This document shows, piece after piece, positions 53,046-61,596 of a stretch of DNA of 64,000 nucleotides. Under the pieces are notes generated by a model. The model saw nothing but the letters and a program-made list of their open reading frames with translations. It made no database searches and was not told the DNA's origin. Position 1 is the stretch's first letter. Each line of letters begins with the position of its first letter. Origin of the DNA: Caballeronia sp. SBC1 (lineage in GTDB: Bacteria > Pseudomonadota > Gammaproteobacteria > Burkholderiales > Burkholderiaceae); assembly GCF_011493005.1 (NCBI RefSeq), contig NZ_CP049157.1, positions 1,302,001 to 1,366,000 of the forward strand. The letters run 5' to 3'. Made by a program: the position numbers and the translations under genes.

Positions 53046-53612
53046 ATGAGTTTGTTTTCACCCGAGCAAATCGCAGCCACACAAAAAAACAATCTTGATA
53101 TTTCGCTGGGACTGCTCAACACGGCGTTCGAAGGATTTCGAAAGCTCGTCGAGTTGAACCTGCAAGCGTTCAAATCAACGCTTGTCGAAAGCCAGGACGC
53201 CGTTCGCGAGGCGCTGTCATTTAAAGACCCGCAAGAATTGGCTGCGTTGCATGTCCGGCTATTGCAGCCGGCCACAGACAAGATCCAGTCATACAACCGT
53301 CAGGTGTTCGCCATTGTGGCCGCGACCCAGACCGAAGTCGCAAAGGTCGCCGAGATGCAATATGAAACACATAACCGCGAGGTGCAAACGCTGGTCGAGA
53401 GCCTCGGGCGGAGCGCGCCGGTTGGATCCGAAGCTGCGGTCGTCGCGTTGAGGTCGATCACGACTGCCGCCAATACGTTGTACGAAACACTTCAACGTAC
53501 CACCCAGCAGGCGGTTGACGTTGCTGAAAGCAATTTTCATGCAGTAACGGGCACTGCGTCGAAAGCGGCCCAGCGCGGTATCGAGCAAACGTCGCGGGTG
53601 GCACAGAAATAG
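53046..53612 (+). CDS. Phasin family protein (PHB granule-associated)
   Basis: 188 residues from ATG 53046, preceded by TGGAGAATGTA. The phasin_2 pattern is clear: MSLFSPEQIAATQKNNLDISLGLLNTAFEGFRKLVELNLQAFKSTL, long amphipathic helices, and a C-terminal Ala/Ser/Thr-rich tail. Phasins coat polyhydroxyalkanoate granules and control their number and size. Burkholderia species have several; this one lies 2.3 kb from an intracellular PHB depolymerase gene. Confidence 0.93.
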   Translation: MSLFSPEQIAATQKNNLDISLGLLNTAFEGFRKLVELNLQAFKSTLVESQDAVREALSFKDPQELAALHVRLLQPATDKIQSYNRQVFAIVAATQTEVAKVAEMQYETHNREVQTLVESLGRSAPVGSEAAVVALRSITTAANTLYETLQRTTQQAVDVAESNFHAVTGTASKAAQRGIEQTSRVAQK

Positions 53613-53676
53613 ATAAGCGATGGGCAGAATCGACAGTAAGCTTTAATGGCAGTCGAAGCGCCAGAAGGAGTTCGCT

Positions 53677-53835
53677 ATGAGTGAAGCGTGGATGGGTATG
53701 GTCATCGGTCTGTTCGTGCTCGCGAGCGCGGCGATGTTGGTCATTGCCCACTATCGCCGGGAGCGTCTGCGTGAGCGGCTGCTTCGTCGAATGGATCATC
53801 GTCAATGTTGGGAGGTCATGCGCCGCAGGCACTGA
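53677..53835 (+). CDS. 52-residue single-pass membrane protein, unknown
   Basis: ATG 53677 with a strong AGAAGGAG site 8 bases upstream, stop TGA 53833-53835. One hydrophobic helix (MGMVIGLFVLASAAMLVIAHY) is followed by a very basic tail rich in Arg (RRERLRERLLRRMDHRQ). Topology would be tail-in. No family recognised. It is the first of several small genes between phasin and PhaZ. Confidence 0.6.
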   Translation: MSEAWMGMVIGLFVLASAAMLVIAHYRRERLRERLLRRMDHRQCWEVMRRRH

Positions 53836-53918
53836 GCGGGACAGGTGTTGTTCTTCACGGGTTTGCTTCGCGCGCGGGCGCTGTCCCAACCACCAACCGT
53901 TGAGTCGGTATTAACGTA

Positions 53919-54224
53919 ATGACAAGTCGATATGAGAGCCCGGATTACGACGCACCGCCGAGCATAACCGTGCGGGCTGCAACGGGCCAACTGAGGGTCG
54001 TTTCCGTCTGGCAGGCGTTCGGGCAGAGCGCGGCGCAGGCGCAAGGGACAATAGTGCACTGCAAAAAGAATAAGGACCTGGAAGAAATGACGGTCACATT
54101 TGCTTCCATCTCGCTTGCTGAACTGACGGAGATCATTGATCGTCTGAACGCTCTGCCATGGGTTAGTGCTGCGTCGCTCCGTGTCGCGGCGGGCGCTTCC
54201 TCCCTGGAGCCAGGCCGATCGTGA
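53919..54224 (+). CDS. Hypothetical protein
   Basis: 101 residues from ATG 53919. No signal peptide or membrane segment. The middle (EEMTVTFASISLAELTEIIDRLNALPWVSAASLRV) looks like a beta-alpha-beta unit. I recognise no family. Ribosome site weak; the frame and its place in a row of small genes are the main support. Confidence 0.45.
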   Translation: MTSRYESPDYDAPPSITVRAATGQLRVVSVWQAFGQSAAQAQGTIVHCKKNKDLEEMTVTFASISLAELTEIIDRLNALPWVSAASLRVAAGASSLEPGRS

Positions 54225-54284
54225 ATTGCGCCGTAGTCGCATAGCGTGGCGGGGGAAGAACAAGAACCTGGCGAGGAGAAATTC

Positions 54285-54551
54285 ATGAGCGTCGGCGATC
54301 GTCGGCAACAAGATCTTTCTCACATTGAGAGAATGATTGGCGAACTTGAACGCCAAACACCGTGCGAGGGAGGAGTCACGGAACGAAGCCCCGTCACTCG
54401 ACCTGAATACTGGCAGGATCGTATCCGCGGCTTGGTGACCTCGTCGGATACAACGGCTTCAACGATCAAGCACGCGGCTGTTTTATTGGAAAGGCTGACG
54501 CGCTTGTCCGAGAAATTGGCGCAACGCGATGGACCCGATCAAGGCAAGTAG
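54285..54551 (+). CDS. Hypothetical protein
   Basis: 88 residues from ATG 54285, with GAGGAG at 54273-54278. An upstream in-frame GTG at 54246 is less likely. Soluble, charged, with two predicted helices (LSHIERMIGELERQ and ASTIKHAAVLLERLTRLSEKLAQ). Function unknown; lies in the phasin-PhaZ group of small genes. Confidence 0.5.
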   Translation: MSVGDRRQQDLSHIERMIGELERQTPCEGGVTERSPVTRPEYWQDRIRGLVTSSDTTASTIKHAAVLLERLTRLSEKLAQRDGPDQGK

Positions 54552-54635
54552 GATCGGTCCAGAAAGGGCTGTCGTTATCAGAGCACACTTACGTCTCGAC
54601 TTGCTTTGCAAGCAGACTGATCCTGGTCAAGAGAT

Positions 54636-54845
54636 ATGAGCAGATCCATTCATCAAACAACGAAATTTCACTTGGAAGCGCTTACCCTGGCGCAGCGCAT
54701 TAGGACGCGCGCCGCTGAACTTTGGAAGCAAGATGGCTGTCTTGAGGGCTGCGCTGATGAATACTGGAGACAAGCGCGACAACTCGTTGAACTCGAGGTG
54801 GACATGGAGGCCGCGGTAACCGGTAATGGGCGCGCGGCAGAATAA
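54636..54845 (+). CDS. DUF2934-type small protein
   Basis: 69 residues. The segment RIRTRAAELWKQDGCLEGCADEYWRQARQLVELE follows the DUF2934 pattern (I+xRAxxLWxxxGxxxGxxxExWxxAxxxL), a domain common near stress and PHB genes in rhizobia and Burkholderia. Function unknown. ATG 54636 follows GGTCAAGAGAT. Confidence 0.65.
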   Translation: MSRSIHQTTKFHLEALTLAQRIRTRAAELWKQDGCLEGCADEYWRQARQLVELEVDMEAAVTGNGRAAE

Positions 54846-55077
54846 AAACGAACGCGACACTGCGTCCAGTCAGAGGAATTGCGAATAGGGTGGCACGGTC
54901 AAGCCCGAATTCCGAAGCCGCTTAGCATGAGTCAACTACAGCGCAGATCGATGTGGCGCAAAAGATATAGGCGCACTATATTTTTATAGTGGCAATCGAA
55001 ATGGGAAAATTTCGATTCGGGTGCGACCGCAAGGGTAAGCCCGGGCGTAAGCCAAGGCAGTTGACTCAGGAGCGGCT

Positions 55078-55584
55078 ATGACCAGCCAAAGCTTCACGGC
55101 AAGTCGAACGGCGTCCGAACGGGCGGTCAGCAGCGCCCTGGTGTGCGGGACAGGTGCGGAGCTGTTGATCAGCCGAGCACCGGTGACACTTCGGCAAGTT
55201 GACTTCGACCAATTTGTCGCCGGCAACGGGCTGCCGGTCGTCGTCATTTTCTGGGCGCGATGGTGCAGCCTGTCCAAGGCAATGACGTCGCACTTTAACG
55301 CTGGCGCGCGCAGGTTCGCTGGGCAGGCGTTGTTCGCAAAGGTGGAAGCGGACGAGGAACCACATCTCGCGGAGCGCTTCCAAATTCGCAGCGTCCCGGC
55401 CATCATCCTCTTTGGCAATGGCCAGGAAGCAGATCGTCACAGTGGTGCCATGAGTGCTGATCAACTCGATCTGTGGCTGCGCCCTCATCTCGAGATGATG
55501 AAGGCGCAAGGACTATCGCCCGAAGATGCCACATTACGATTCGCAGAATATCAGGACGCGCGGGAACACAATATTCCGCGGTAA
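55078..55584 (+). CDS. Thioredoxin-fold protein with monothiol CxxS active site
   Basis: 168 residues. A thioredoxin domain is clear: VTLRQVDFDQFVAGNGLPVVVIFWARWCSLSKAM, then a cis-proline in RSVPAII (Pro107). The active site, normally WCGPC, reads WC63-S-L-S66, so the resolving cysteine is a serine. The N-terminal part (LVCGTGAELLISRAP) recalls the zinc-ribbon region of TrxC but keeps one cysteine. A 40-residue helical C-terminal extension follows. Such CxxS proteins cannot do a normal dithiol reduction; isomerase or mixed-disulphide roles are possible. Confidence 0.85.
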   Translation: MTSQSFTASRTASERAVSSALVCGTGAELLISRAPVTLRQVDFDQFVAGNGLPVVVIFWARWCSLSKAMTSHFNAGARRFAGQALFAKVEADEEPHLAERFQIRSVPAIILFGNGQEADRHSGAMSADQLDLWLRPHLEMMKAQGLSPEDATLRFAEYQDAREHNIPR

Positions 55585-55904
55585 ACGAGCGCCGGGCCTC
55601 TGGCAAACCAGGGCCTCGGGACTCTTCACTTGGCGCGCTCACCGCCGCGTCAGGCGGTTCGTTCGCAGCGGAAGCACCCATGCCCATCCTGCCCGTGCAC
55701 GGCACGCCTACGGCAACGCCATAAACTTCAAACACCCGCACGACTCCTATCCGCGCGTTGCAGGTGAGCTAGCGGGCCAATGCGTTGCGACCCCGCATTG
55801 TGTCCATCAAGCAGACAGTTATTCAGTCGGATTCAGTCGGTTACTCATTTGGACCGTCTTTCAGGTTCGCCTGAATTTTTCGCCCTTCTCATCGGAGGTG
55901 GCGA
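55585..55904 (+). other. Intergenic region before phaZ
   Basis: 320 bases without a supported gene. A short direct repeat ATTCAGTCGG occurs twice (about 55821-55840). The phaZ promoter should lie here. Confidence 0.45.
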
Positions 55905-57185
55905 ATGGCACGAATGGCACGAATGTCACAAACAGCAGCGAGGACATGGTTGTACCCGATGATCGAATACCAGCGCTCGCTGCTCGCACCGTTTTCCATG
56001 TGGGCCGCCGGCGCTGCGAACTCATTCGTCAACCCTTGGGGACCGCTGGCCTACGTTTCGGGTGCCCGCTGCTTTGCGGCAGGCTACGAACTGCTCTATA
56101 GGCTCAGCAAGACGTACGAGAAGCCCGGGTTCGGCATCAGGGAGATCGAAGCGGAAGGCCGAAAAATTCCAGTGGCCGAACAGCTCGTCCTTGCAAAATC
56201 ATTCTGCGACCTGCTGCGATTTTCGCCGCAACCGGAGCCTGTTGCCATTTCCTCTCGGCGCACGACGACACCCCCCGTGGTGCTGGTCTGCGCCCCGCTG
56301 GCCGGTCACCATGCAGTGCTGCTCCGAGAGATGGTAGAGACCCTGCTGCTGAACCATGAGGTGTACATCACGGACTGGCGTGACGCGCGCAACGTACCGG
56401 TGGCTGACGGGCCGTTTCACCTGGACGACTACGTGTCCTATATTCAGACGTTTATCCGCCATATTGGCGCGGAGAACCTGCATGTGCTTGCGGTTTGCCA
56501 AGCTACCGTGCCGACGCTTGCCGCCATTTCACTATTGGCCAGCGAGCGGGAGCCGACGCCCAGAAGCCTGGTTCTGATCGGGGGCCCGCTTGATGCGCGT
56601 AGCGGTGCGAATGCCGTCAACCGGTTTGCCGCAAGCCAGCCTCTTCAATGGTTTCGGGAGACCCTGATCCACTCGGTGCCGGATCATTACCCCGGCGCGG
56701 GTCGCGAGGTGTATCCAGGCTTTCTGCAGCGGGCTGGTCTGGTCGCGATGCATCCGGGGCGGCTCGCGAGTTCGCACTGGGACTACTGCCTTGATATGGT
56801 CCAGGGCGATTTCAAGCGCGCCGAGGCGCATCAGCGGTCTTGCGAGGAATATGGTGCAGTGCTCGATATGGCGGCCGAGTACTACCTGGAAACCGTCCAG
56901 ACCGTGTTTCAGGAATTCCGTCTGGCCCGTGGCAACTGGTGCGTGCGCGGCCTGCCAGTACGTCCGCAGGACATCCGCACTACCGCATTGCTTACAATCG
57001 AAGGCGAGTTGGACGACGTTTCCGGCCGCGGCCAAACCCACGCCGCGCAGGACCTGTGCGCAGGTATTGCGGTGCGCGACAAGCACAGCTTCACAATGCG
57101 CCAGTGCGATCATTACGATCTCTTTTCCGGGCCGCGCTGGCAAGCCGACGTCTATCCCCTCGTCCGCGATCTGATTGGCGAATAG
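55905..57185 (+). CDS. phaZ: Intracellular polyhydroxybutyrate depolymerase PhaZ
   Basis: 426 residues from ATG 55905, which has GGAGG at 55894-55898; an ATG at 55959 would give the more usual MIEYQRSLL start. The enzyme degrades stored PHB granules. The nucleophile is a cysteine in LAVCQAT (Cys198 by this start), as in the Cupriavidus PhaZa1 type, with LTIEGELDDVSG and a C-terminal QCDHYDLFSGPRW supplying Asp and His. The N-terminal NPWGPLAYVSGARCFAAGYELLYRL is family-typical. It lies in the phasin neighbourhood. Confidence 0.93.
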   Translation: MARMARMSQTAARTWLYPMIEYQRSLLAPFSMWAAGAANSFVNPWGPLAYVSGARCFAAGYELLYRLSKTYEKPGFGIREIEAEGRKIPVAEQLVLAKSFCDLLRFSPQPEPVAISSRRTTTPPVVLVCAPLAGHHAVLLREMVETLLLNHEVYITDWRDARNVPVADGPFHLDDYVSYIQTFIRHIGAENLHVLAVCQATVPTLAAISLLASEREPTPRSLVLIGGPLDARSGANAVNRFAASQPLQWFRETLIHSVPDHYPGAGREVYPGFLQRAGLVAMHPGRLASSHWDYCLDMVQGDFKRAEAHQRSCEEYGAVLDMAAEYYLETVQTVFQEFRLARGNWCVRGLPVRPQDIRTTALLTIEGELDDVSGRGQTHAAQDLCAGIAVRDKHSFTMRQCDHYDLFSGPRWQADVYPLVRDLIGE

Positions 57186-57528
57186 GGTGAGTTCCAGGGG
57201 CCATCCGTGAGCACGAGCCGTCGCGCTATGTTGCGTGGCAATCTCGAGCGCGCACTTCGGAGCAGGGGGCGGCGAGCACGCCATGCCCCATATTCCTGAC
57301 CGCGGGGTGGACTGCGTGTCATCGGGAGGCGGAAGCCCGAATACCTAGCCAGAGGCGGGGCGCTGGCAGTTTTGTCATGCCAGTGCTTACCGCGCAATAG
57401 TGGGCGAAGAGTTCAACGTTTACGGGTTCATCGATGCACCATCGCTCCCGGAACAACTAAAATGTACGTGTGGTCGCAGCATGGAGTGTTTGAAACGAGG
57501 ACAGAAGCAGTCCTTGGAGGTATTCATC
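57186..57528 (+). other. Intergenic region without a supported gene
   Basis: 343 bases between phaZ and the DUF4148 gene. The promoter of the latter should be in the right half. No hairpin or frame stands out. Confidence 0.45.
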
Positions 57529-57807
57529 ATGAAATCATTCTTCTACGCGGCAATTGCCGCTTCAACACTGACCATTCCGGTCGTGTCGTTCGCCCAGCAA
57601 TCGAATGCGCCTGTCACGCGGGCGCAGGTGCGAACTGAGCTCATTCAGGTTGAGCAGGCCGGCTACAATCCGGGCCGCCGTGACCCCAATTACCCAGACG
57701 ACATTCAGGCTGCACAGGCACGGGTGGCCGCAGCTCAAGCCCAAACCAACAGCTATGGTCCGGCGGTGGGCGGGTCGTCGCAGTCTGGTCAGCCGCCCGG
57801 TCAGTGA
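57529..57807 (+). CDS. DUF4148 family exported protein
   Basis: 92 residues from ATG 57529, with TTGGAGG upstream. A signal peptide (MKSFFYAAIAASTLTIPVVSFA) is followed by VTRAQVRTELIQVEQAGYNPGRRDPNYPDDIQAAQARV, which is the DUF4148 core, and a Gly/Ser/Gln-rich tail. These short periplasmic proteins are numerous in Burkholderia and of unknown function. Confidence 0.88.
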   Translation: MKSFFYAAIAASTLTIPVVSFAQQSNAPVTRAQVRTELIQVEQAGYNPGRRDPNYPDDIQAAQARVAAAQAQTNSYGPAVGGSSQSGQPPGQ

Positions 57808-58244
57808 TGACATACTGCCGATCTTCTTCGGCCAGTAAGTGATCGGGCCTGTGATCGCTTCAGTCACTGAGCATCGCGCTCGGAGCGCGCGGTGTTTTGG
57901 CGTGCTTTGACATTCAAAATGAACTCGCTCTCGCGGCAACCCGCGAGCGGCGAGTTCGTTCTCCAAACTCAACGAGCCACCGCAATGGGCTTCCGCCATG
58001 CATGCAGCGTGCATAACTATCGGTCATGTCGCCGGGTGGCAACTCCCCCTTTTAAGACTTGGAAAGTGTGACGTACATCCTGATACTGGCGCATCTGACA
58101 GATTAAGTTAGTGATCCTGATGTACTGCGTGTTCGGCTGCAGGCCGGTGAACAAGTCAACAACACCCTGAAAATCGCATAGACTAGGGCTGCCTCGGCTC
58201 GTGCATCGGCCCGCATCCGTCTTTGCAACGGATCCCGCTCGCCT
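57808..58244 (+). other. Intergenic region between convergent genes
   Basis: 437 bases between the DUF4148 gene and the end of the ABC binding-protein gene. Apart from the hairpin at 57921-57957 I see nothing that is gene-like. Confidence 0.45.
57921..57957. terminator. Long bulged hairpin, possible terminator
   Basis: GAACTCGC-T-CTCGCGG pairs with CCGCGAG-CG-GCGAGTTC across a CAAC loop: 15 pairs with one internal bulge. It lies 114 bases after the DUF4148 stop and could end either convergent transcript. Confidence 0.45.
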
Positions 58245-59237
58245 TTAATGCTTGAGGCAGGTGTCGGCGTTCTTCCAGGTGCAGGTGTCGAGGCCGGTGT
58301 GGATGACCGGATTCACCGTCTTTCCTTCTGCGAGGTCACGCATGACCATCGCTGCCCGATAGCCCATTTCCTCCGGCCTCTGGCCGACGAGGACATTGAC
58401 CTTGTGGTCCTTGAGGGCTTGCAGCTCAGGTCCGAGCGTATCGGCCGAGACGATGACGAACTTTCCGCTCTGGATCTTATCCATGATCGGCGCGACGACC
58501 TGAGAATAGGCCTGCGGAGCAAAGAGCGGCCAGCCGCCTTCGAGCACGAAGGCATCGAGACCGGTGGCGTTGGCGGTCAGCGTGTCCTGCATCATCTGGT
58601 TCGCCTTGGCGGCGTCGTCGTTCACGTAGAGCGGGCAGGCGCTGATCTCCTGCCAACCGTTTTCACCGGCGAGCTTCGCGATTCCCTTCTTGCCAGAGAG
58701 TACGTCGCGCGTACCCTGGGCGCGCTGGTTGATGTTCTCGGCTGCGGGGTTCCCCATGACGAGGCAGATATTGCCGCCCTTCGGCATCAGCAACTTCAAC
58801 TGCTCGCCGAGCTTGACGCCCAGTTCGTAATTGTCGGTGCCGACGTAGCTCTTGCGCAGCGAAGCATCTTTAGGCAACAAATCGGCATCCGCGGTGATCA
58901 CCGGAATTTTCACATTGCGGCGGCGCAACTCTTCGGCCACGGCCGGGGCGTTGGCGGGCGAGATCGCCATTGCCGCTACGCCCTTGGTCAGCAGGTCGTC
59001 GATGATCTGCACTTCAGCGCTTTCGTCCGCAGCCGTCGCGGGGCCGGTGTAGTAGCAGGTATAGCCTTGTTTATTGAGCTCCTTGTTCGCCCGCTCGCAT
59101 CCCTGATGCATGAGGTCGAAGTAGGGGTTGTCGAGTCCCTTCACCACCAGCGCCAGGGTCTTATCGGCTGCGAAGGTGGGAGAGGCCAGCATGGCAAGCC
59201 CACCAATCGCAGCAAGACACATCCACATTTTCTTCAT
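58245..59237 (-). CDS. Sugar ABC transporter, periplasmic binding protein (RbsB/Peripla_BP_4 type)
   Basis: 330 residues from ATG 59237, with GGAGGCAACA before it; the longer frame from 59489 is rejected. A signal peptide (MKKMWMCLAAIGGLAMLASPTFA) is followed by the ribose-binding-protein fold: KTLALVVKGLDNPYFDLMHQGCERANKE, then AMAISPANAPAVAEELRRRN and PVITADADL. The C-terminus has a cysteine pair (DTCTWKNADTC), unusual in this family. It is the last gene of a minus-strand ATPase-permease-binding-protein operon. Substrate is a sugar or polyol not identifiable here. Confidence 0.9.
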   Translation of the reverse strand: MKKMWMCLAAIGGLAMLASPTFAADKTLALVVKGLDNPYFDLMHQGCERANKELNKQGYTCYYTGPATAADESAEVQIIDDLLTKGVAAMAISPANAPAVAEELRRRNVKIPVITADADLLPKDASLRKSYVGTDNYELGVKLGEQLKLLMPKGGNICLVMGNPAAENINQRAQGTRDVLSGKKGIAKLAGENGWQEISACPLYVNDDAAKANQMMQDTLTANATGLDAFVLEGGWPLFAPQAYSQVVAPIMDKIQSGKFVIVSADTLGPELQALKDHKVNVLVGQRPEEMGYRAAMVMRDLAEGKTVNPVIHTGLDTCTWKNADTCLKH

Positions 59238-59490
59238 TGTTGCCTCCGTGTCGACCGGTTTAGCGCCTACTCCGGTCCCATACAAAGTTATCGGCGCCGG
59301 CTCTACGGTGCCTATGTCTGCTCGCACAATGGCCGTAATAATCGCAAGGAAAGCCGCTGTTCGAGATTTAACCTCCCGCCGAACCTTGCGTTTCTTTTGA
59401 ACACTTGCGTCCGGCAGTTCCGCATCTCGTCCGGCCGCACCCCAGACACCGGCCGTATCGTGTATTGCGGCCGGTGCGCCCGAAGACATT

Positions 59491-60516
59491 TCAATCTCCT
59501 TGCCGCTCGCCGCCGAGCCGGTTGAAGAGCACGGCGATGATGATGAACGTACCCACGACCGTACCCTGCCAGAAAGAGTCGACGCCGAGCAGGATCAGGC
59601 TGTTGCGGATGACCTCGATAAGTGCGGCGCCGACGACGGTCCCGAAGGCGCTACCAATGCCGCCAATGAGATTGGTGCCGCCGATCACGGTCGCGGCGAT
59701 CACGCGCAATTCGTCGCCCGTGCCAAGGCCCGTTGTCACCGCGCCGAGCCAGCCGACTTCGAGGATCGCCGCGACGCCCGCCATGAGGCCGGCGAGCACA
59801 TAGACGGAGCAGATGATGCGACGCACCGGAACGCCGGCCAGATTCGCCGCGTGGCGATTGCCGCCGACCGCGAAGACGTAGCGGCCCCAGCGCGTCCAGG
59901 TAAAGGCGAACCAGAAAAGCACGGCGAGGACAATCAGGAACCACACCGGATTGGCGACGCCGAAGGTCTTGCCGCCGCCGAGCGCAAGGAGCTTGGCTCC
60001 GTCGGGACCGAAATCAAAAATTGTCCGGCTGCCGGAGAACACCAGCGCGAGGCTACGGCCGACGCTCAGCATGCCGAGCGTAACGACGAAAGGCTGCATG
60101 TCGAGATAGGCGATCAGCAGGCCGTTCACGAGGCCCACGAGCCCTGCGGTCAAGAGCCCCATGCCGATGCCGGCCCAGATCGGATACCCGGCATTCATGA
60201 CCACCGAGAGGACGATACCGCTGATGCCGATAGTCGAGCCCACCGAAATATCGATACCGCCCGTGACGATCACGGCCATCATGCCGAGCGCGACGATTGC
60301 GACGAAAGCGAAGTTGCGCGTGACGTTGAAAAGGTTCTGCTGCGTCGCAAAGGTCGAGGTCACGAACGAGAGCAGGATGCAGGCCACAATAGTAGCGAGC
60401 ACCACCCAGAACACTTGGCTCGCGAGAAGTCCCGTCCAGCGAGTATGGGTCTTCGCGGCTTGCGAGTCGTCAAGCAAGGTCGGCATTGAGGTGGGCCTTT
60501 CCGGCGCATCGTTCAA
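59491..60516 (-). CDS. Sugar ABC transporter permease (RbsC/FrcC type)
   Basis: 341 residues from TTG 60516, supported by CAGGAGACCC at the right distance; an ATG at 60486 is the alternative. Eight to ten hydrophobic segments and the BPD_transp_2 features GGIDISVGSTIGISGIVLSV, QPFVVTLGMLSVGRSLALV and GTGDELRVIAATVIGGTNLIGGIGSAFGTVVGA are present. It forms the membrane channel for the sugar bound by the downstream gene product. A pair of identical hairpins lies just upstream. Confidence 0.92.
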   Translation of the reverse strand: MNDAPERPTSMPTLLDDSQAAKTHTRWTGLLASQVFWVVLATIVACILLSFVTSTFATQQNLFNVTRNFAFVAIVALGMMAVIVTGGIDISVGSTIGISGIVLSVVMNAGYPIWAGIGMGLLTAGLVGLVNGLLIAYLDMQPFVVTLGMLSVGRSLALVFSGSRTIFDFGPDGAKLLALGGGKTFGVANPVWFLIVLAVLFWFAFTWTRWGRYVFAVGGNRHAANLAGVPVRRIICSVYVLAGLMAGVAAILEVGWLGAVTTGLGTGDELRVIAATVIGGTNLIGGIGSAFGTVVGAALIEVIRNSLILLGVDSFWQGTVVGTFIIIAVLFNRLGGERQGD

Positions 60517-60527
60517 TTTCGGGTCTC

Positions 60528-60619
60528 CTGTGTCGGTCGCACTTGACGCTTCAGCGTCTAGTGCGACCCCACGCTTTCTGTGTCGGTCGCACTTGACGCT
60601 TCAGCGTCTAGTGCGACCC
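60528..60619. repeat. Two identical 42-base hairpin units, 50-base period
   Basis: Positions 60528-60569 and 60578-60619 are identical over 42 bases, separated by eight different bases. Each contains GGTCGCACT-T-GACGC-TTCA-GCGTC-T-AGTGCGACC, a 14-bp stem with one T-T mismatch and a TTCA loop. The pair sits between the ATPase and permease genes of one operon, so RNA polymerase reads through both. Confidence 0.9.
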
Positions 60620-60643
60620 AATGCATAGCTGTGCGAAGCAGGT

Positions 60644-61384
60644 TCAGGCAGCGGTGATGGCTCCGGTGATTAGTCCGGTTACTTCTTCCGCGGAGGATGC
60701 TTCGATCTTCTTGTCCGCGACCTTGCGCCCACGCCGCATGACGACCACGCGGTGGGCGACGTCGAAAACGTCAGGCATGCGGTGGCTGATGAGAATGACG
60801 GCAATTCCATGTTCGGACAGGCGTTTGATGAGGTCGAGCACCTCCGCCACTTGCCGGACGCTGATCGATGCCGTCGGCTCGTCCATGATGACGAGCCGGG
60901 CCTCGGAGAGACGTGTGCGAGCGATCGCCACAGCCTGTCGTTGACCTCCCGACATCTGCCGAACGAGGTCCCGCGGACGCGTTTCGGATTTCAATTCTTT
61001 GAAGAGCTCGCCGGCGCGCCGATACATGGTCGCGTGATCGAGAACGCGGATGGGCCAGAATCCGAGCCGTGGCTCACGGCCAAGGAAAACGTTGGCGGCC
61101 GCCGTGAGGTTGTTGCAGAGCGCAAGATCCTGATACACGACTTCGATTCCCTGAGCGCGGGCGTCGACCGGCTTGCCGAAATGCACCGGCTTACCGGAGA
61201 TGAAGATTTCGCCGTGCGACGGGGGGAAGTTACCGGCGATGACCTTCGCCAGCGTCGACTTCCCGGCCCCGTTGTCTCCCATGAGTCCGACCACCTGGCC
61301 GGGCTCAAGACTGAACGTCACGTCGGTCAGGGCATGAATGGCGCCGAAATGCTTGGAAATGCCTCTGAGCTCTAAAAGACTCAT
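60644..61384 (-). CDS. Sugar ABC transporter ATP-binding protein (single-domain, FrcA-like)
   Basis: 246 residues from ATG 61384. Walker A GDNGAGKST, signature MSGGQRQAVA, Walker B LVIMDEPT and the switch ISHR are present. Only one ATPase domain is encoded, unlike RbsA or XylG which have two, so it should act as a dimer as in the fructose-type FrcA transporters. First gene of the operon; 127 bases separate it from the permease and hold the duplicated hairpin. Confidence 0.92.
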   Translation of the reverse strand: MSLLELRGISKHFGAIHALTDVTFSLEPGQVVGLMGDNGAGKSTLAKVIAGNFPPSHGEIFISGKPVHFGKPVDARAQGIEVVYQDLALCNNLTAAANVFLGREPRLGFWPIRVLDHATMYRRAGELFKELKSETRPRDLVRQMSGGQRQAVAIARTRLSEARLVIMDEPTASISVRQVAEVLDLIKRLSEHGIAVILISHRMPDVFDVAHRVVVMRRGRKVADKKIEASSAEEVTGLITGAITAA

Positions 61385-61596
61385 GGACTGTCGCGCTCGC
61401 TCCAGTGGAGCCACCCATTGCTTCGGCCGGGCGACCAATAGACATACTAGTTAATTTTTTATAGCACAACGGTGCCTTTTAGCAAGGCTCCTTCGGTTGC
61501 CCGGTTTATTCTCCAGCCCAAGCGTTTTGAAAGCGGGCGTTCGCCCACTCGGGATCATTACGCGTGAAAGAATCGCGGTCCGCGCGCGTTGCCACA

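Noticed and set aside
60528..60619. CRISPR array
   Set aside because: Only two units, eight-base spacer, each unit is a long hairpin, and no cas genes are present.
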